Positions 34,770-46,611 of a stretch of 64,000 nucleotides of DNA are shown here, in pieces (the first letter of the stretch is position 1; every line of letters begins with the position of its first letter). The stretch spans positions 1,767,001 through 1,831,000 of the forward strand of contig OX345652.1 in the NCBI GenBank assembly GCA_947044365.1. The letters run 5' to 3'. The translations under genes and the position numbers were made by a program. The stretch is from Petrosia ficiformis. Lineage: Eukaryota; Porifera; Demospongiae; Haplosclerida; Petrosiidae. The notes beneath the pieces are model-generated. The model was not told the origin of the DNA. It worked only from the letters and a program-made list of their open reading frames with translations, and did not search any database.

Positions 34770-36357
34770 TATGTTGTTAAACATTGCTGAAAATGTGATG
34801 AAACCCACCACGGTAAATGAAGCATTGACTGGAGACAAAAGGGAGAAATGGAAAGAGGCTATGGAAGCTGAGTTTGCATCCTTCAAGTCAAACGAAGTCT
34901 GGGAATTAGTGAGACCACCAAAAGAGGTTCCAGTAATAAGTTGCAAGTGGGTTTTTAAACGAAAAGTAGGAGAGACTGGTCTGGTTGAGAGATACAAGGC
35001 TCGTCTTGTGGCCCAAGGGTATACACAGAGACCCAGTCTGGGGACTACGAGGAGACTTTCTCACCAGTTGTGAGATTCGAATCACTTCGTGTTGTTCTCG
35101 CGTTGGCTGCTCACCAAGATTTAAAGGTTCATCAAATGGATGTAAAAACAGCTTTCCTCAATGGTGAGCTGAACAATCTGATCTATATGAAACAGCCAGA
35201 AGCTTTTGTGAAGAAAGGTCAAGAGGGTCTCGTATGCAAATTGAAACTTAGCATATATGGACTTAAACAGTCCCCGAGGTGCTGGAATTCAGCATTGGAT
35301 GTCCACTTGAGAAACAGTGGCTTTGTCCAGACAAAAAGTGATCCATGTTGAAGAAGGAGAACCTTTCATCATTGCAATCTATGTAGATGATATTCTTCTA
35401 GCAGGTCAGACTGATGTACGTATAGCAGAAGTGAAAGACGCACTAACCAATCGTTTCGATATCAAAGATCTGGGTCAGGTTAATAGTTTTCTTGCAGTGA
35501 AAATTATCCAGAATTTGGAGAAAGGTACTATATGGGTCGGCCAACCATTCTACACCGAAAGCATCTTGAAACACTTCAACATGAGAGATGCAAAGGCAGC
35601 CAAAACTCCTGTGAATTCCTCTCTGAAGCTCATCAAAGCACTGGATGACTCTGAATGCATGGATCAAGAGCTTTACCAATCTGCTGTGGGCAAACTGTTG
35701 TACCTGAGCACTCGTTCCCATCCTGATATTGCTTTCGCAGTCTCAAAGGTTGCTAGATACACATCTAAGCCCACTGTGGAACACTGGAAAGCCGTCAAAC
35801 ACATTTTTAGATATCTTGTTGGAACCATCAATCATGGAATATTATTTAGCAGAAGCAGCTCAAGTGAGTGTATCGGATACTCCGATGCAGACTGGGGAGG
35901 AGACTTTGATGATAGAAAGTCGATCTCAGGATTTATTTACCAGATAGGAGAAGGACCAGTAAGCTGGAGCAGTCGTAAGCAAAACAGTGTTGCCCTGTCG
36001 ACTTCTGAAGCCGAGTATGTAGCTCTGGGATCTGCAGCACAGGAAGCCATCTGGTTACGTCAACTAATGTCCGAATTGACCAAGACTCCTATCAAGACGA
36101 TAACCATCAATGAAGACAACCAGTCAGCAATATGCTTATCAAAGAATCCACAGTTTCATGGACGGAGTAAGCACATATCCATTAAACACCATTTTCTAAG
36201 AGATCAAGTGAAAGAAGGCTTGATCGAAGTCAAGTATTGTCGTACCGAAGTAATGATCGCTGACATGTTTACAAAGGGTCTCAGTGGAGAACGATTTATG
36301 AAATTGAGAAAAATGGCTAGCATTCAAGAACTGCTGAACTTAGTATCTGTCAAGTGA
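34770..36357 (+). pseudogene. copia reverse transcriptase and RNase H, two frame breaks
   Basis: RT begins around VNEALTGDKREKWKEAM and CKWVFKRKV. A break near 35035-35075 precedes LAAHQDLKVHQMDVKTAFL, and another near 35320-35350 precedes the YVDDILLAG catalytic motif. RNase H follows: YSDADWGGD, LSTSEAEYVAL and KHISIKHHFLRD. The frame ends at 36357 just before the LTR. Confidence 0.85.
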
Positions 36358-36364
36358 GAAGGAG

Positions 36365-36547
36365 TGTTGGGAAAGCACTTAACAGAACTAATTACACTAC
36401 ATGTTAATTATTATTTTGTAACTACACCCACATGTATTTAGGGTTTTTCCCTTTTCATGCTTTTGATTATATATATACGTTTGAATTCTGATCTTTTGTG
36501 GTATTGAGGTTCTCTTAGTAAAATATCGTTTAATCAACGTTAGAACA
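36365..36547 (+). repeat. Probable 3' LTR of the copia element
   Basis: Starts TGTTGGGAAA directly after an AG-rich tract (GAGAAGGAG) and could end in GTTAGAACA at 36547. With no 5' LTR to compare, the right edge is a guess from TG...CA ends. Confidence 0.45.
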
Positions 36548-36934
36548 ATTTTCTTCAGAGGGAGGGGTAGATGAAAGTCCAATCAGTGTCTAGTCTTGCC
36601 AGCTTCTTGCTGCATACAATCTGGTTCAATTCTATATCTTTTGGAAGCCACACCCACCTGGGGGTATAATTATTGGGCCTAAATGTTTTCACTGATAGTT
36701 TATTTTCAGAAACAAAGTCGAGGGGGCAGTGGCCATGGGTGGGAAACCCTGGCAGGGTAACTGTAGTTGCTCTCTGAGAAAGATCGGAGTTTGATAGTGC
36801 CTAGAAAGGTAAATTTTATGGTTTCACTGAAAAGCTACAGAATTCAGCTTTTTTTAGCTTCTTGTAACTATAAAAGTAAAATGAATTTTCAGAAAACGGC
36901 TCTATTTGTTTTCTCAAAATGCATTGTACTCACA
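36548..36934. other. No gene seen
   Basis: Short stretch between the copia LTR and the MULE; no ORF or repeat recognised. Confidence 0.5.
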
Positions 36935-37105
36935 AGCGGCTAAAGACAGGAATGTTTCCATTCGAAAAGTGGGCGTAGATTGAGTTTTGTAATATATAAA
37001 CACGCCTACATACATAGCGTAATATGTACTATAGAACACGCCTACATACGTAACGATGCATTGTCGTCAGAAAAGAAACTTTGTCGTCCGACTCGTTTCC
37101 TTAAC

Positions 37106-38380
37106 ATGAATTTTCAAGCAAATTTTCCAGAAGCAGGGAATGGTATGCAAAACTTAGGAAATACATGCTTTGCAAATGCTACATTGCAATCATTGCTCAT
37201 AATCCCAATATTCGCTCATGTTTATTATCACACCAAAAAGGTAATAATAATAATGTATAATAATTATAAATAATATATTATTGTTAATGTACTAAATGAA
37301 GATTAATGATATTTCTTTAGTGTGCAGATGTACATTTTGCATATCTTGTGTACTAAAAACGCTCATACAGCAGGTAAAACATAACAAGGTTCCAATATCT
37401 CCGATTGAGCTGCACAGCAATATGAATAGTAAGTTTATGTTGCTGACATTGAAGCATTGAAAGTAATTTATTCCACCCTAAGGAGTACTACCACAATGGC
37501 AGATGAATAATCAGGAGGATGCACATGAGTTTCTTGTAGAGATCCTAAAGGGAATGGAAGAAACAGACATTAGGTTAATATTGTTTATTTCAAAATAAAT
37601 GCAATCACAATTTACTACTGTTAATTACAGTACCCAGCTTAGAAATCTAACACATACAGGTATTGAATCTACAGGTGAGCAGTATAGCACAAATTTATTC
37701 AATACATAATACATAATTTATATTACAGCAAGATGCTTTGACTGTAATTTTACACGAACCAAAGTTAGTTATCAATCACACCTTCAAGTTGGAACACAGG
37801 TCAGTATGTATTGTACATGTACATATAATTTTGCAACTACATGTACTTACATGTTCAATTGTGATATATCTCACAGGGGAGAAATATAGAAGAAGGCATT
37901 AAAGCACTTGAAACAGAAGAGATTTTACGTGGTACAGACATGGTATACTGCGATAGGTACAAGTATTAAGAACTAGGGCATTGCATTAAATAAGATAATT
38001 TGATTTATTAACAGATGCAACCAGAATACTCAAACAAGTTTAAAACAAAACATTTCTCATTTACCCCCAACTCTCATTGTACATATCAGGAGGTAAAAGC
38101 GTATAATAATACATTAAATCATAATTATTGCAATTTACAGATTCTTCTGGAAAAAATAAACAAGCCAAGAAAGACTGTCGATACTTAAGTATGACAGAAC
38201 ATTTGCAGCTCTATGATAATAAGGTTCTTTTTACAAATGCATATTACTAATGTTACCCTACTGTTTACAATTTAGGGAAACATTAAACAATATTTACTGT
38301 CATCTGTGATTACACATCTGGGACCCGGTACTCATGGAGGACACTATGTGTCATATGTTCGTACAATCATGAAACTATAG
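37106..38380 (+). pseudogene. Ubiquitin-specific protease (USP/UCH family) gene inside the MULE, damaged
   Basis: Thiol protease that would remove ubiquitin. Exons read by splice sites: 37106-37240, 37321-about 37430, 37483-37573, 37631-37674, 37729-37799, 37877-37956, 38015-38092, 38141-about 38221, 38276-38380. Motifs in order: Cys box GNGMQNLGNTCFANATLQSL with the catalytic Cys; a CXXC-rich segment (CRCTFCISC); NQEDAHEFLVEIL; a zinc-ribbon pair (CFDCN... and CDRCNQ); LPPTLIVHIRR; and the His box GTHGGHYVSYVR, then a stop at 38380. Two joins do not stay in frame (exon 1 to 2, probably an extra TG; and 38141, one base short), so this copy looks inactivated unless splicing differs. Compact, about 330-350 aa, smaller than most USPs. 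Confidence 0.75.
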
Positions 38381-38412
38381 TAGAACATTTTCTGAATTAT
38401 TTTAACATGCAG

Positions 38413-41400
38413 ATGGCATCTTGTATTATAAAACAAACTGAACCAAAGTTTTCACAGGTTTATACTTTATAACATTTATAGGTACAATACAAAATTATCT
38501 ATTTTCTTGCACACATAGGCTGATATGCCGAGATTTAGATATGAAATTATCAATGAAATTATCAATGAAAAGCCAATGTAAGAAATTCTAAATATATATA
38601 TATATATTCTAAGTTTATATTTAATATCAGTACTGATGACCGACTTAACCCTAACAGAAATCTAGCACTTTTCCTTTCCATGCAAGGAAATGGAAAACAT
38701 ATAAAAGGACCTTACAGTAATGATGATGTGAAAGCAACAGAGTCCTCAACATCTAGTGAAGGTTCACATCACTACGTTAACAAAAGCAGTATGCAATCAG
38801 TGAAATGTGAACCAAAAACTGAACAGTGTAATACAATGCCTAGTATCTCCCATGATGCAGCAGGAAGTCTTGAAGTGGCTAAATCAATAAATACAATATA
38901 CATCCAACAGCCACTGTCACAATGTACAGAAAAAGTAAACAGCACCGTACCTATATTTACATCTATACAACAGACAATAGACATTGGTAACGAAAAAAAT
39001 GAAGCAGAGAAAACTAATGAAAACAGTATAATGCAGCATAGTAAATTAATTGAGGTAAGGTACATGCATAGCATCAGTAACTTGATTGAAATCAATTTAT
39101 AGGGATACCAATGTAGTGACTGTGGAAAGACATACCAAAGCAGAAGTGGCTTGTTCAAACATAAAAAAGCTACAAATCATGATAACTTATCAATGGGAGA
39201 TCTAAAATGTCTGGAACATAATTGCGATTTTTGTACGCAACAAGTAAAGCAACTTCAAAACCATTTACAAGATGTACACAAGTTTAACATGGCCAAGGAC
39301 ACACTGACATTCACAAGCAAAGAAGGTACACAAAATAAACTGAATTGATTACAAGTTAGAGTATATGGGTAAATATAATATCTATTTCATATAGAATTCA
39401 CTGATTGGAAAAAAACTTTTGAAGAGGAGACAGCAAGTTCATATGTAAAAAGCACAGGGAATAAAGCTGATTCATTTGGAAATATCACTTCTTATTATTA
39501 CTGTAACAGAAGTGGATTTTACACCTCAGAAGGTGCAGGAAAGAGGGAAATTAAAAGTCAGGGGAGCTCAAAAATTAATACCTACTGTACTGCATTGATT
39601 AAGACTATAGTGGACTACAAAACTGGTAAGGTGAAAACAGAGGTATGTGGCACACACTACGGACACGCGCAAGACTTAGAACATATCCGTTTACCTGAGG
39701 ATGTTCGACTCTCAATAGCTGGACAGCTACATCAGGGAGTTTCTTTCCAACACATACTAGACAACATTAGAAACAGTGTCGGTGATGATTTGAAACGTAT
39801 CCACCTAATAACAAGAAAAGACATCAGAAACACTGAGAAAGCTTACCAAGTGAATTCAGTTTGACGACACGAGGATGATGCAACCAGTGTAGCATGCTGG
39901 GTACAAGAAATGACAGAAAAAAAAGCTATTAGTCCTGTAATCTTTTATAAACCTCAAGGTGTTTCACAGCCAGAAGACTGTGACAATATGGGCATAAATG
40001 ACTTTATGATCTGCCTTCAAACACCTCTACAAGCTACTTTAATGAAACAGTTTGGTCACAAAAAGATTCTTTGTATGGATTCTACTCATGGCACAAACAG
40101 TTATGATTTTCAGCTGGTCACAATCGTTGTAGTAGATGAATATGGTGAAGGATATCCTGTAGCGTGGTGTCTATCAAATCGTGAAGACCAATTTGCACTT
40201 GAAAACTTCCTAAAACCTATAAGGAAAAGAATTGGATCAATAACCCCTGCATGGTTTATGTCAGACGACACTGAACAATACCACAATGCATGGAGGTCTG
40301 TATTTGGAGAAGTTGACAATAAACTACTATGCACATGGCATGTTGACAGGGCATGGAGAGAAAATTTAACACTAATTAAAGAGAAAGAAACAAGAGTTTT
40401 ATTGGAGCAGAGCGAAGTTAGTAAATTTAACAGCCTTCTAATGAGGACAGCTCAACAGTTACAAGTAAATAGAGACACTGCAGAATTTGGACAATATTTT
40501 GTAAAAACATACATGCATCGAAAATGACACTGGGCTAATTGCTACCGACAAAAAGCTTTTATTAATACAAATATGTACGTAGAGGCATTTCATCACGTAC
40601 TGAAGTATATATATCTAAATGGAAAAGTTAATAAAAGAGTTGACAAATGTATTCACACACTACTGAAAATCACCAGAGACAAAACATTTGAAAGACTGAT
40701 AAATATGACAAAAGGTAAAAAAACAAAAAAGATAACAGAGATACATAAGAGGCACTTAGCTAGTCATGAGATGACGATGGAGTCAGTGATAGCTATTCAA
40801 GAAGGAATATGGGAAGTGAAATCATCCAGAAATGAAAGGAAATATATGATAGCATTAGAAAATTTAGTATGTCCAGAAAAGTGTATGTTAAAATGTAATG
40901 AATGTGATATATGCATCCATTCATTTGCATGTACATGTCAAGATTACGTTGTAAATGGAAATATGTGTAAACATATACACTTGATAGTGAAATTCCGTAC
41001 AGACAAATACATTAATAAGACACAACAAGGATATGTACACAATAGAACAACAGAACTGACACAACTACATGAGGCAGTGAAATCAGATTTTGCAGATTCA
41101 GATGTGATGGAAATAAGAGAACAGGTGATTACTAAACTCCAGAGAATAACAACATTGATAGAGCAGTGCACAGACAAAGAGACATTACAAGTTGTAAATG
41201 GTCAATTAAACACAACAATTGGACTGGTAAAATGCCATTCTAAACAGTATAAACCAGTATTGCCACAAATAAATAATTGTGAACCATCTAATAAAACAAT
41301 AAAACCACAGAGACCGTTTTTCAGCACTCGAAAACGAAGGAAAACAGCAACAATTAGAGTAGCAAAGCCAACAACATTGGAAAAGGAATTGACAGAAAGC

Positions 41401-41754
41401 AGGTTAAGGAGTGACAATTTAATTTACACAGTTAAAAAATCTGCCTATGGTAAGTGTAAATATTAAAAATAATTAGCTTGATTAATTAATAATTATTTGT
41501 TCTTGATCCTATCTTTTACATGTACACATAGATATTTTGCTATTATTATGCAAAAAAGATAGAGCAGAAAAGCTGATCAATGGAACTCAACACAAATTGA
41601 AACTTGCCGAATTAAATAAGACAGTTGATAAAATACCTGAAGACATCATTGAGAATGATTTAAGTGTAGTCCAAATTTACTTGGAGGTAGATGCATGGCT
41701 AGCATTACAGCAATTAGGTAAAGACAATATATTATACATGAATTATAAGAACTC

Positions 41755-41793
<39 letters not shown>

Positions 41794-42107
41794 GTTACAC
41801 TCATATATTACATATATAATTATAACAATGATTATACATTATTATAGTGAACAGCAAACGCTCAGAATGGAAATGTTCTTTGTGTAACTTATGTACAACA
41901 CGATGTAATATGATAGAATATGACAAATGTGAAGAATGGTTTCACTGGTAACAAGATAATTATATACATATATAATTATACTTTATAGATCATACCTTTA
42001 TTGCTTTGTTATATACCTTCAGGACATGTGTAGATATCAGTAAAGAGCCAAGTACTGAATGGACATGCTTCACCTGTAACAATATAAAGCTTATGAAAGA
42101 AACATGA
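38413..42107 (+). pseudogene. MULE transposase with C2H2, WRKY/GCM-like, SWIM and PHD-like fingers
   Basis: Exons 38413-38457, 38519-38577, 38631-39054, 39103-39325, 39395-41449, 41532-41717, 41848-41947 and 42023-42107 all join in phase. Domains in order: Ser/Thr-rich linker; C2H2 finger CSDCGKTYQS...HKKATNH; a WRKY/GCM-like finger (SYYYCNRSGFY, KINTYCTALI, CGTHYGH); MULE catalytic core with CMDSTHGTNSYDF, WFMSDDTEQYHNAW and LLCTWHVDRAWREN; SWIM finger CTCQDYVVNGNMCKHIH; and a C-terminal PHD-like finger WKCSLC...YDKCEEWFHW...TEWTCFTC. In the PHD, the Cys expected before DKC is Tyr. Two in-frame TGA codons (39862 and 40525) interrupt the large exon; otherwise it is intact. It would bind the TIRs and move the element. 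Confidence 0.8.
41757..41787. repeat. (TA)n microsatellite in transposase intron
   Basis: Short TA run within the intron 41718-41847. Confidence 0.8.
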
Positions 42108-42319
42108 ACATTACAACAAAACATAAATTACTGGTTTTTTTTCTTAATTAGATCTATCATATATATATAATTATGAACACAAAATTAGTTTTCTCTACAC
42201 CTACCTTTTTTTTGGTTACAGCAAGTACAAATTACTACATCCACGCCCACGCCTTCTATTAATTGGAAACATTCCTATAAGGAAACATTCCTATGGAAAC
42301 ATTCCTGTCTCTAGCCGCT

Positions 42320-43129
42320 ACCTTGTACTTGGTGCACGCCATGATTGGTGGGCGTGGCCTTCTTGGTTTTGTACTTATTGCAATTGCGAGATTTTTCCAA
42401 CACTCTCTCGCTTACAGACAAATATAAAGATGATCAGAAGATATGAAGGTTGCTATTACACCAGGTTAGAGTCATATTATATAATATTCTATTTTGAAAC
42501 TGATTGGAGTCGCATCCGCCCACTCCCTAGTACCACCTTAACAGTTAAACTTAGCAGTTTCATTAATTAAGAAAGTTAACATATATCAAAGTTTGTTCAT
42601 CAACGAAGGTCAGTCTTTAGTAATTAATTATCATTCTCTTTTACTTACAGATGATGTCTATTCTCTATTTCCCTTAGAGAACTGTCTGCAGTCCTACAAG
42701 ATGTCAAACATTCAGTATTCCAATGCTTATCATAGTATACAATATTATAATACAATGGGTTTAATATTAATAATCATTATTATAAGCTCACAAATTTTAG
42801 TTTATGCATGAGCATGCATATGCGCAATTAATTCCATGTGGCTCGATCACTTATGAAAATGGCAAAGTATGAATACTGTTATGAATATACTGCTTTCTTA
42901 TTCTACTTGAAAAAGTGGTAGTTAGGACAGATTTATACAATTTAGACATATACTCCATTTTTTGTTATAATTTATTAATTAGCAATGCTATGGATAATAA
43001 TAATATATATAATATAAGTATTGAAATAATGTACAATAATAAAGAAATGGGTAATGGGTAGAACAAAATCAATAAATAATCATAAATGTAGTTCCTCAGA
43101 AGGATGAAACATGGCAACATCTTAATTTA
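42320..43129. other. No gene seen; dispersed repeat D fragment
   Basis: 42590-42720 matches repeat D (7960-8110, 29740-29890), and 42790-42860 resembles repeat B in reverse (GCGCAATTAATTCCATGTGG). Otherwise non-coding. Confidence 0.5.
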
Positions 43130-43549
43130 CATCGATAGTCCTTGCTCCTACTGGGTATTCATTAGATCGAGCGCCTCGTAAACATCTAATGGCTGAACGT
43201 AACAGAAAATCTAAGAAGACATCTGATCCAAGTAATAGTTGAACTGTATGATTGGTTTCGTTTAGCGGAAGCTGATCTCCTGTAAGTTGTCTGGGCAGCC
43301 CTTTCCATACTCCCTGTAGCTGGGATGACCAAGGGAGTGAATGATCCTCTTTCTACTTCACAGATTCTCTGTTCATATACCCTGCATTTCCTGTTCCTGT
43401 TTTGTATAGTACTTGTCTAGGGAGGACTGACAGTTTGATGTTGGTAGTGGGTTGAATACTCTCACATCAGAAAATGCACATTGATGTCTATCCCCCTAGA
43501 AACCTTCTCCTTTAATGTCTGAATGAGCAGTTCGGAGTGTAAATTGTTC

Positions 43550-43858
43550 TCATGAAAGTGGTTGCAATTCAGGTTCAACTAATACATTATGGTATGTTTC
43601 ACAGAGTAACTGAGCAGTGATGTCTCTCATCTCGTTGTGACGAAGAGATGGAAGCCACCATGCATATAGACAACTGAAGGCATGCTCTACAGTGAATTTG
43701 TTTCCACATGTACATTCAGTAGGAAGGTGAGATGGATGGCGACCATACCAAAGTGATATTGCATCATGGAATGCACTTTTGTGTAATGAAAAGCCATGCT
43801 CTTCTATTGGAGGTGCAGACAACCAGCTCGATGCTCCTTTCTCACTTGCAAATTCCAT
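43550..43858 (-). pseudogene. RT element C-terminal region with Cys/His motif
   Basis: MEFASEKGASSWLSAPPIEE, FSLHKSAFHDAISLWYG and CTCGNKFTVEHAFSCLY...LRHNEMRD form the conserved C-terminal block of this RT family, with a C-x-C...H...C pattern like a zinc finger. It is separated from the RT part by an inserted block and is a fragment. Confidence 0.65.
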
Positions 43859-44099
43859 TGCCTGACTAAGAGGACCTGGTAATTCAGTAGCTTGGGTTGC
43901 AGCATCATTTCATTGCTGTTATTGGCAGAAGCATTTGACTTCCTTCCTAATCTGTTATTGTTCACAAATAGTTTCAAGAGAGTACTCATGCATTTGTTGA
44001 AGAATATATACCGGTAGTTAATGAATAGGTTGTTAGAGTTTCAGTTAACTTTTATTGGAGAATAAAACAAGTACAAAATCAAGTTGCTTAAATAGTGTA

Positions 44100-44205
44100 C
44101 AAGAATCTAGAATGTTCCATAACAAACACATGTAATAAAGAATCTAGAATGTTCTATACTGAACACATGTTAACAGCATGATAAAGAATCTAGAATGTTC
44201 TAGAG
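44100..44205. repeat. Three tandem units with heat-shock-element-like motif
   Basis: AGAATCTAGAATGTTC occurs at about 44102, 44139 and 44185 within units of about 37-46 bp that share AACACATGT. Each contains GAAnnTTC, and the last reads GAATGTTCTAGAG, which fits three alternating HSE pentamers with one mismatch. It lies in a block that splits the RT element. Function unproven. Confidence 0.5.
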
Positions 44206-44394
44206 GTATACATAGTGATCAATCAACCATACAATATATTAATTAACAAATCAGAGTACATCAATCTGTCTAAAGTGGTTATACCTCAACAAAGGTAACT
44301 TGTGTTGAGATGTCAAATTCATGATCAGTCATTTACATGGATTGATAATACCTATTCCTCCTAAACTTGTAAGAAGAAAGAGTAATTCTCTTGA

Positions 44395-45764
44395 TCATTG
44401 ATGTTTTGTCTTCCTGTCAAAGCAGGCAAAAAATGATGTTGAATGACATGTTCCAAAGGAAGGAAGAGATTGCTGATATAAGGAACTGTCCTGGCTAGAT
44501 AGATCCATTTTCCAAATAGGCCATGAACAAAGGCTGCATATGCGTTGTGTCAACGCAAAGCTAGGTAATTTACAAATTTCCTCCATCCATTTCTTAACCT
44601 TGGTGGTGACATACATCTCAGTATAAAGATCTAGTTCCCAGTGCTGCTCCCAAGTAAGGCCTATATATACCCTCTGTTGTGAACTGTATGTCAGTATCTT
44701 GGAAAGCAGCTTATGCGTCAACTAGATGGTCTTCTTTCACCATAATCCATGTTTTTGACGAGTTTAAAACAGCAGACCTAACTTGCATAATTGGTCCCAC
44801 CATTTATACAAATCTGTTAGCAGTCCACCAGCTGCTGCATCATCTGCATACCATAATTATCTGTTTCATGCCATTTTGATACTGTTAATGAGTGCTAGGA
44901 TGGCAACAGGATACATTGCCATCGCTAAGAGATCTCCTTGAGTATAATTCCCTCCTGTGAGAGAATACTCTCACCTCCAACAAAAAGTTTGGAATAATCT
45001 CTGTATGTATTAACTATGATTTTAGATAAAGCAGAGTGTAAGAATATTCCTTAATGCATATTACGATTATTAAAAGCATTGACTAAGATCACAGCTTGGA
45101 TATGAGGATCCTCAAAAATGTTTGTCATAGCATGTACAGCAGCTTCACATCCAGCCTGCTGACCTGCACAAACCTGTGAAGTGCCAGCAACTTCTTGAAT
45201 TTCATCTCCAATTATATTGAGAACAGTCTTTCCAACAATTCTTCTAACTACTTCATCAACCCCTACAGGTCTTACATCAGGACATTTGTCTAAAGTGATT
45301 AGCCTGCAGGCAGAAAAAGCCAATAGACTACTAGGATCAACATATGTTGTACAAATCCTCCTAGCTAAGGTAGCTAACGCTTCATATATATCAGAGGAGG
45401 CACAATGGAAAGGAGTACATATTCGTCTCCAAGCATAAGAATGTACATCTGAAGGGCCAGCTGCTCCCTCCATTTGAAGAGCTACAGATCTGATCAAAGA
45501 AACAGTAATTTGATCAAAAATAACTGGATGAGGTTCCTGAGTAGGGAACTCTGGCAAAGCAACTGCAGATGAATCCATGGGTTTTCCATTGGGACGTTTC
45601 CCCAAAAGGATCACTCTAACTGATTTATTGTCAAAAATATTATCCAAAGAGAAAGGACCACTGCTGTCATTACCCATTAATAGTCGTAGAGTAGCCCTCA
45701 CTTTGCCACTCATCATCAACTTAGCTATATAAAGATGCAGCTGATCTCTTATCTGACCTAGCAT
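44395..45764 (-). pseudogene. Reverse transcriptase domain, broken
   Basis: 45764-45051 is open for 237 residues: MLMGNDSSGPFS-like start, QMEGAAGPSDVHSYAWRR, ARRICTTYVDPSSL, LDKCPDVRPVGVDEVVRR and VCAGQQAGCEAAVHAM. Farther down, in changed frames, come TQGDLLAMAMYPVA and the catalytic WYADDAAAGG (about 44845-44815), then VYIGLTWEQHWELDLYTE. The YADD motif is present but in-frame stops lie between it and the upstream part. A retroelement polymerase by family; inactive here. Confidence 0.75.
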
Positions 45765-46300
45765 TCTCTGATAGATCGCTGTATGGTATGGCCTTCCGCA
45801 TCAATATCACCTTTCAACCACAGGTCCAATCGTTTCTCTATACAATTAATATGATCCTTTGTTTTTGATGTACGAAATGGTTTCTGTAAAATTAGTGTTG
45901 GCAGTGGCATTGCTGATTTGAAAGCAATAGATTCTAATAGTGATCGATCTGCATAGGCAGAAACAAATGCCCATAGGGAATACGAAAAATTGTTTTCATG
46001 ACTATCATCATACAACTCAGGAGTAATTGCATTGCCCTGTAAGAAATTACCACCAACTACAGAAGAAGATCACTATTATCAGATGGAATGACATTCAACC
46101 ATCTCTTGGGAACATTCCTCGATGGCCAACAATCTACACAACTATGACCTGCCTTGACACAAGCACAACACTTACATCGACCATTGCTCATACAGGAACA
46201 ACAATTTGGCATTCTGAAACCACACTCAAAGCATTCAACAGGTAAGATATATTGAAGTCGCCACAGAGAACACTTACAATTCACACAGAGACCAACTTAG
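45758..46300 (-). pseudogene. RT element N-terminal Cys-rich region
   Basis: 46284-46057 encodes MNCKCSLWRLQYILPVECFE, then CGFRMPNCCSC and CKCCACVKAGHSCVDCWPSR: about 14 Cys in 50 residues, likely zinc-binding. 46015-45758 encodes SLLESIAFKSAMPLPTL, FRTSKTKDHINCIEKRLD and TIQRSI. Two other copies of this pair are at 20926-21725 and 63365-63895. Confidence 0.65.
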
Positions 46301-46611
46301 CCCTGCTATTTTATACTCCTGTGATGTTCAATACCCCATGCAGATATATATTTCTGAAGCCATCATTATATCCTGAACTAAATTAATTACAATGGCTAAA
46401 CTTAATAAATAATATATATAATTATGTATTTACACATACTATTGTTGTAACTAAACTATAAGAAGAATAAGTTGTATAAAACATTTTTTATACTATCACT
46501 ACAATAAAAAACACATAATTATATTAATAATTATGTTATTACATAGCTACAACATTTTGTACAGTTGAAGTTAAAGTTAATATAAAAAAAAAATTATTAT
46601 TGAGTATAAAC

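Larger units (their letters stand above)
32673..36547 (+). mobile_element. Ty1/copia retrotransposon, 5'-truncated, degenerate
   Basis: Gag, protease, integrase, reverse transcriptase and RNase H occur in the copia order (integrase before RT), followed by a probable 3' LTR (36365-36547). No 5' LTR or gag start is seen; homology begins at about 32673. At least seven stops or frame breaks interrupt the polyprotein. Confidence 0.85.
36935..42319 (+). mobile_element. MULE-type DNA transposon carrying USP and transposase genes
   Basis: AGCGGCTAAAGACAGGAATG at 36935 is matched by the complement ending at 42319 (AGCGGCTAGAGACAGGAATG read inward), about 26 bp with one mismatch. A GTGGGCGT-type block lies inside both ends. 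Two same-strand multi-exon genes lie between: a ubiquitin-specific protease (37106-38380) and a MULE transposase (38413-42107). No convincing 8-11 bp target duplication was found at these exact edges, so the true ends may be slightly farther out. Confidence 0.75.
43130..46300 (-). mobile_element. Degenerate reverse-transcriptase retroelement, longest copy
   Basis: Read on the minus strand: Cys-rich N-terminal region (46284-46057), middle region (46015-45758), RT (45764 to about 44720), a C-terminal region (44721-44395), an intervening block of about 400 bp (43990-44390), then the tail (43858-43550) and an end near 43150 (EVERGSFTPLV, LLRSAIRCLRGARS). Several frame breaks. The RT type is the one common in sponges and cnidarians with GAAGPS...WRR and TQGD; exact clade not assigned. 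No LTRs or poly-A tail seen. Confidence 0.7.

Noticed and set aside
37106..38380. A host USP gene unrelated to the transposon
   Set aside because: It lies between the matching TIRs, on the same strand and 32 bp before the transposase start; kept as part of the element, though a chance insertion beside a host gene cannot be excluded.
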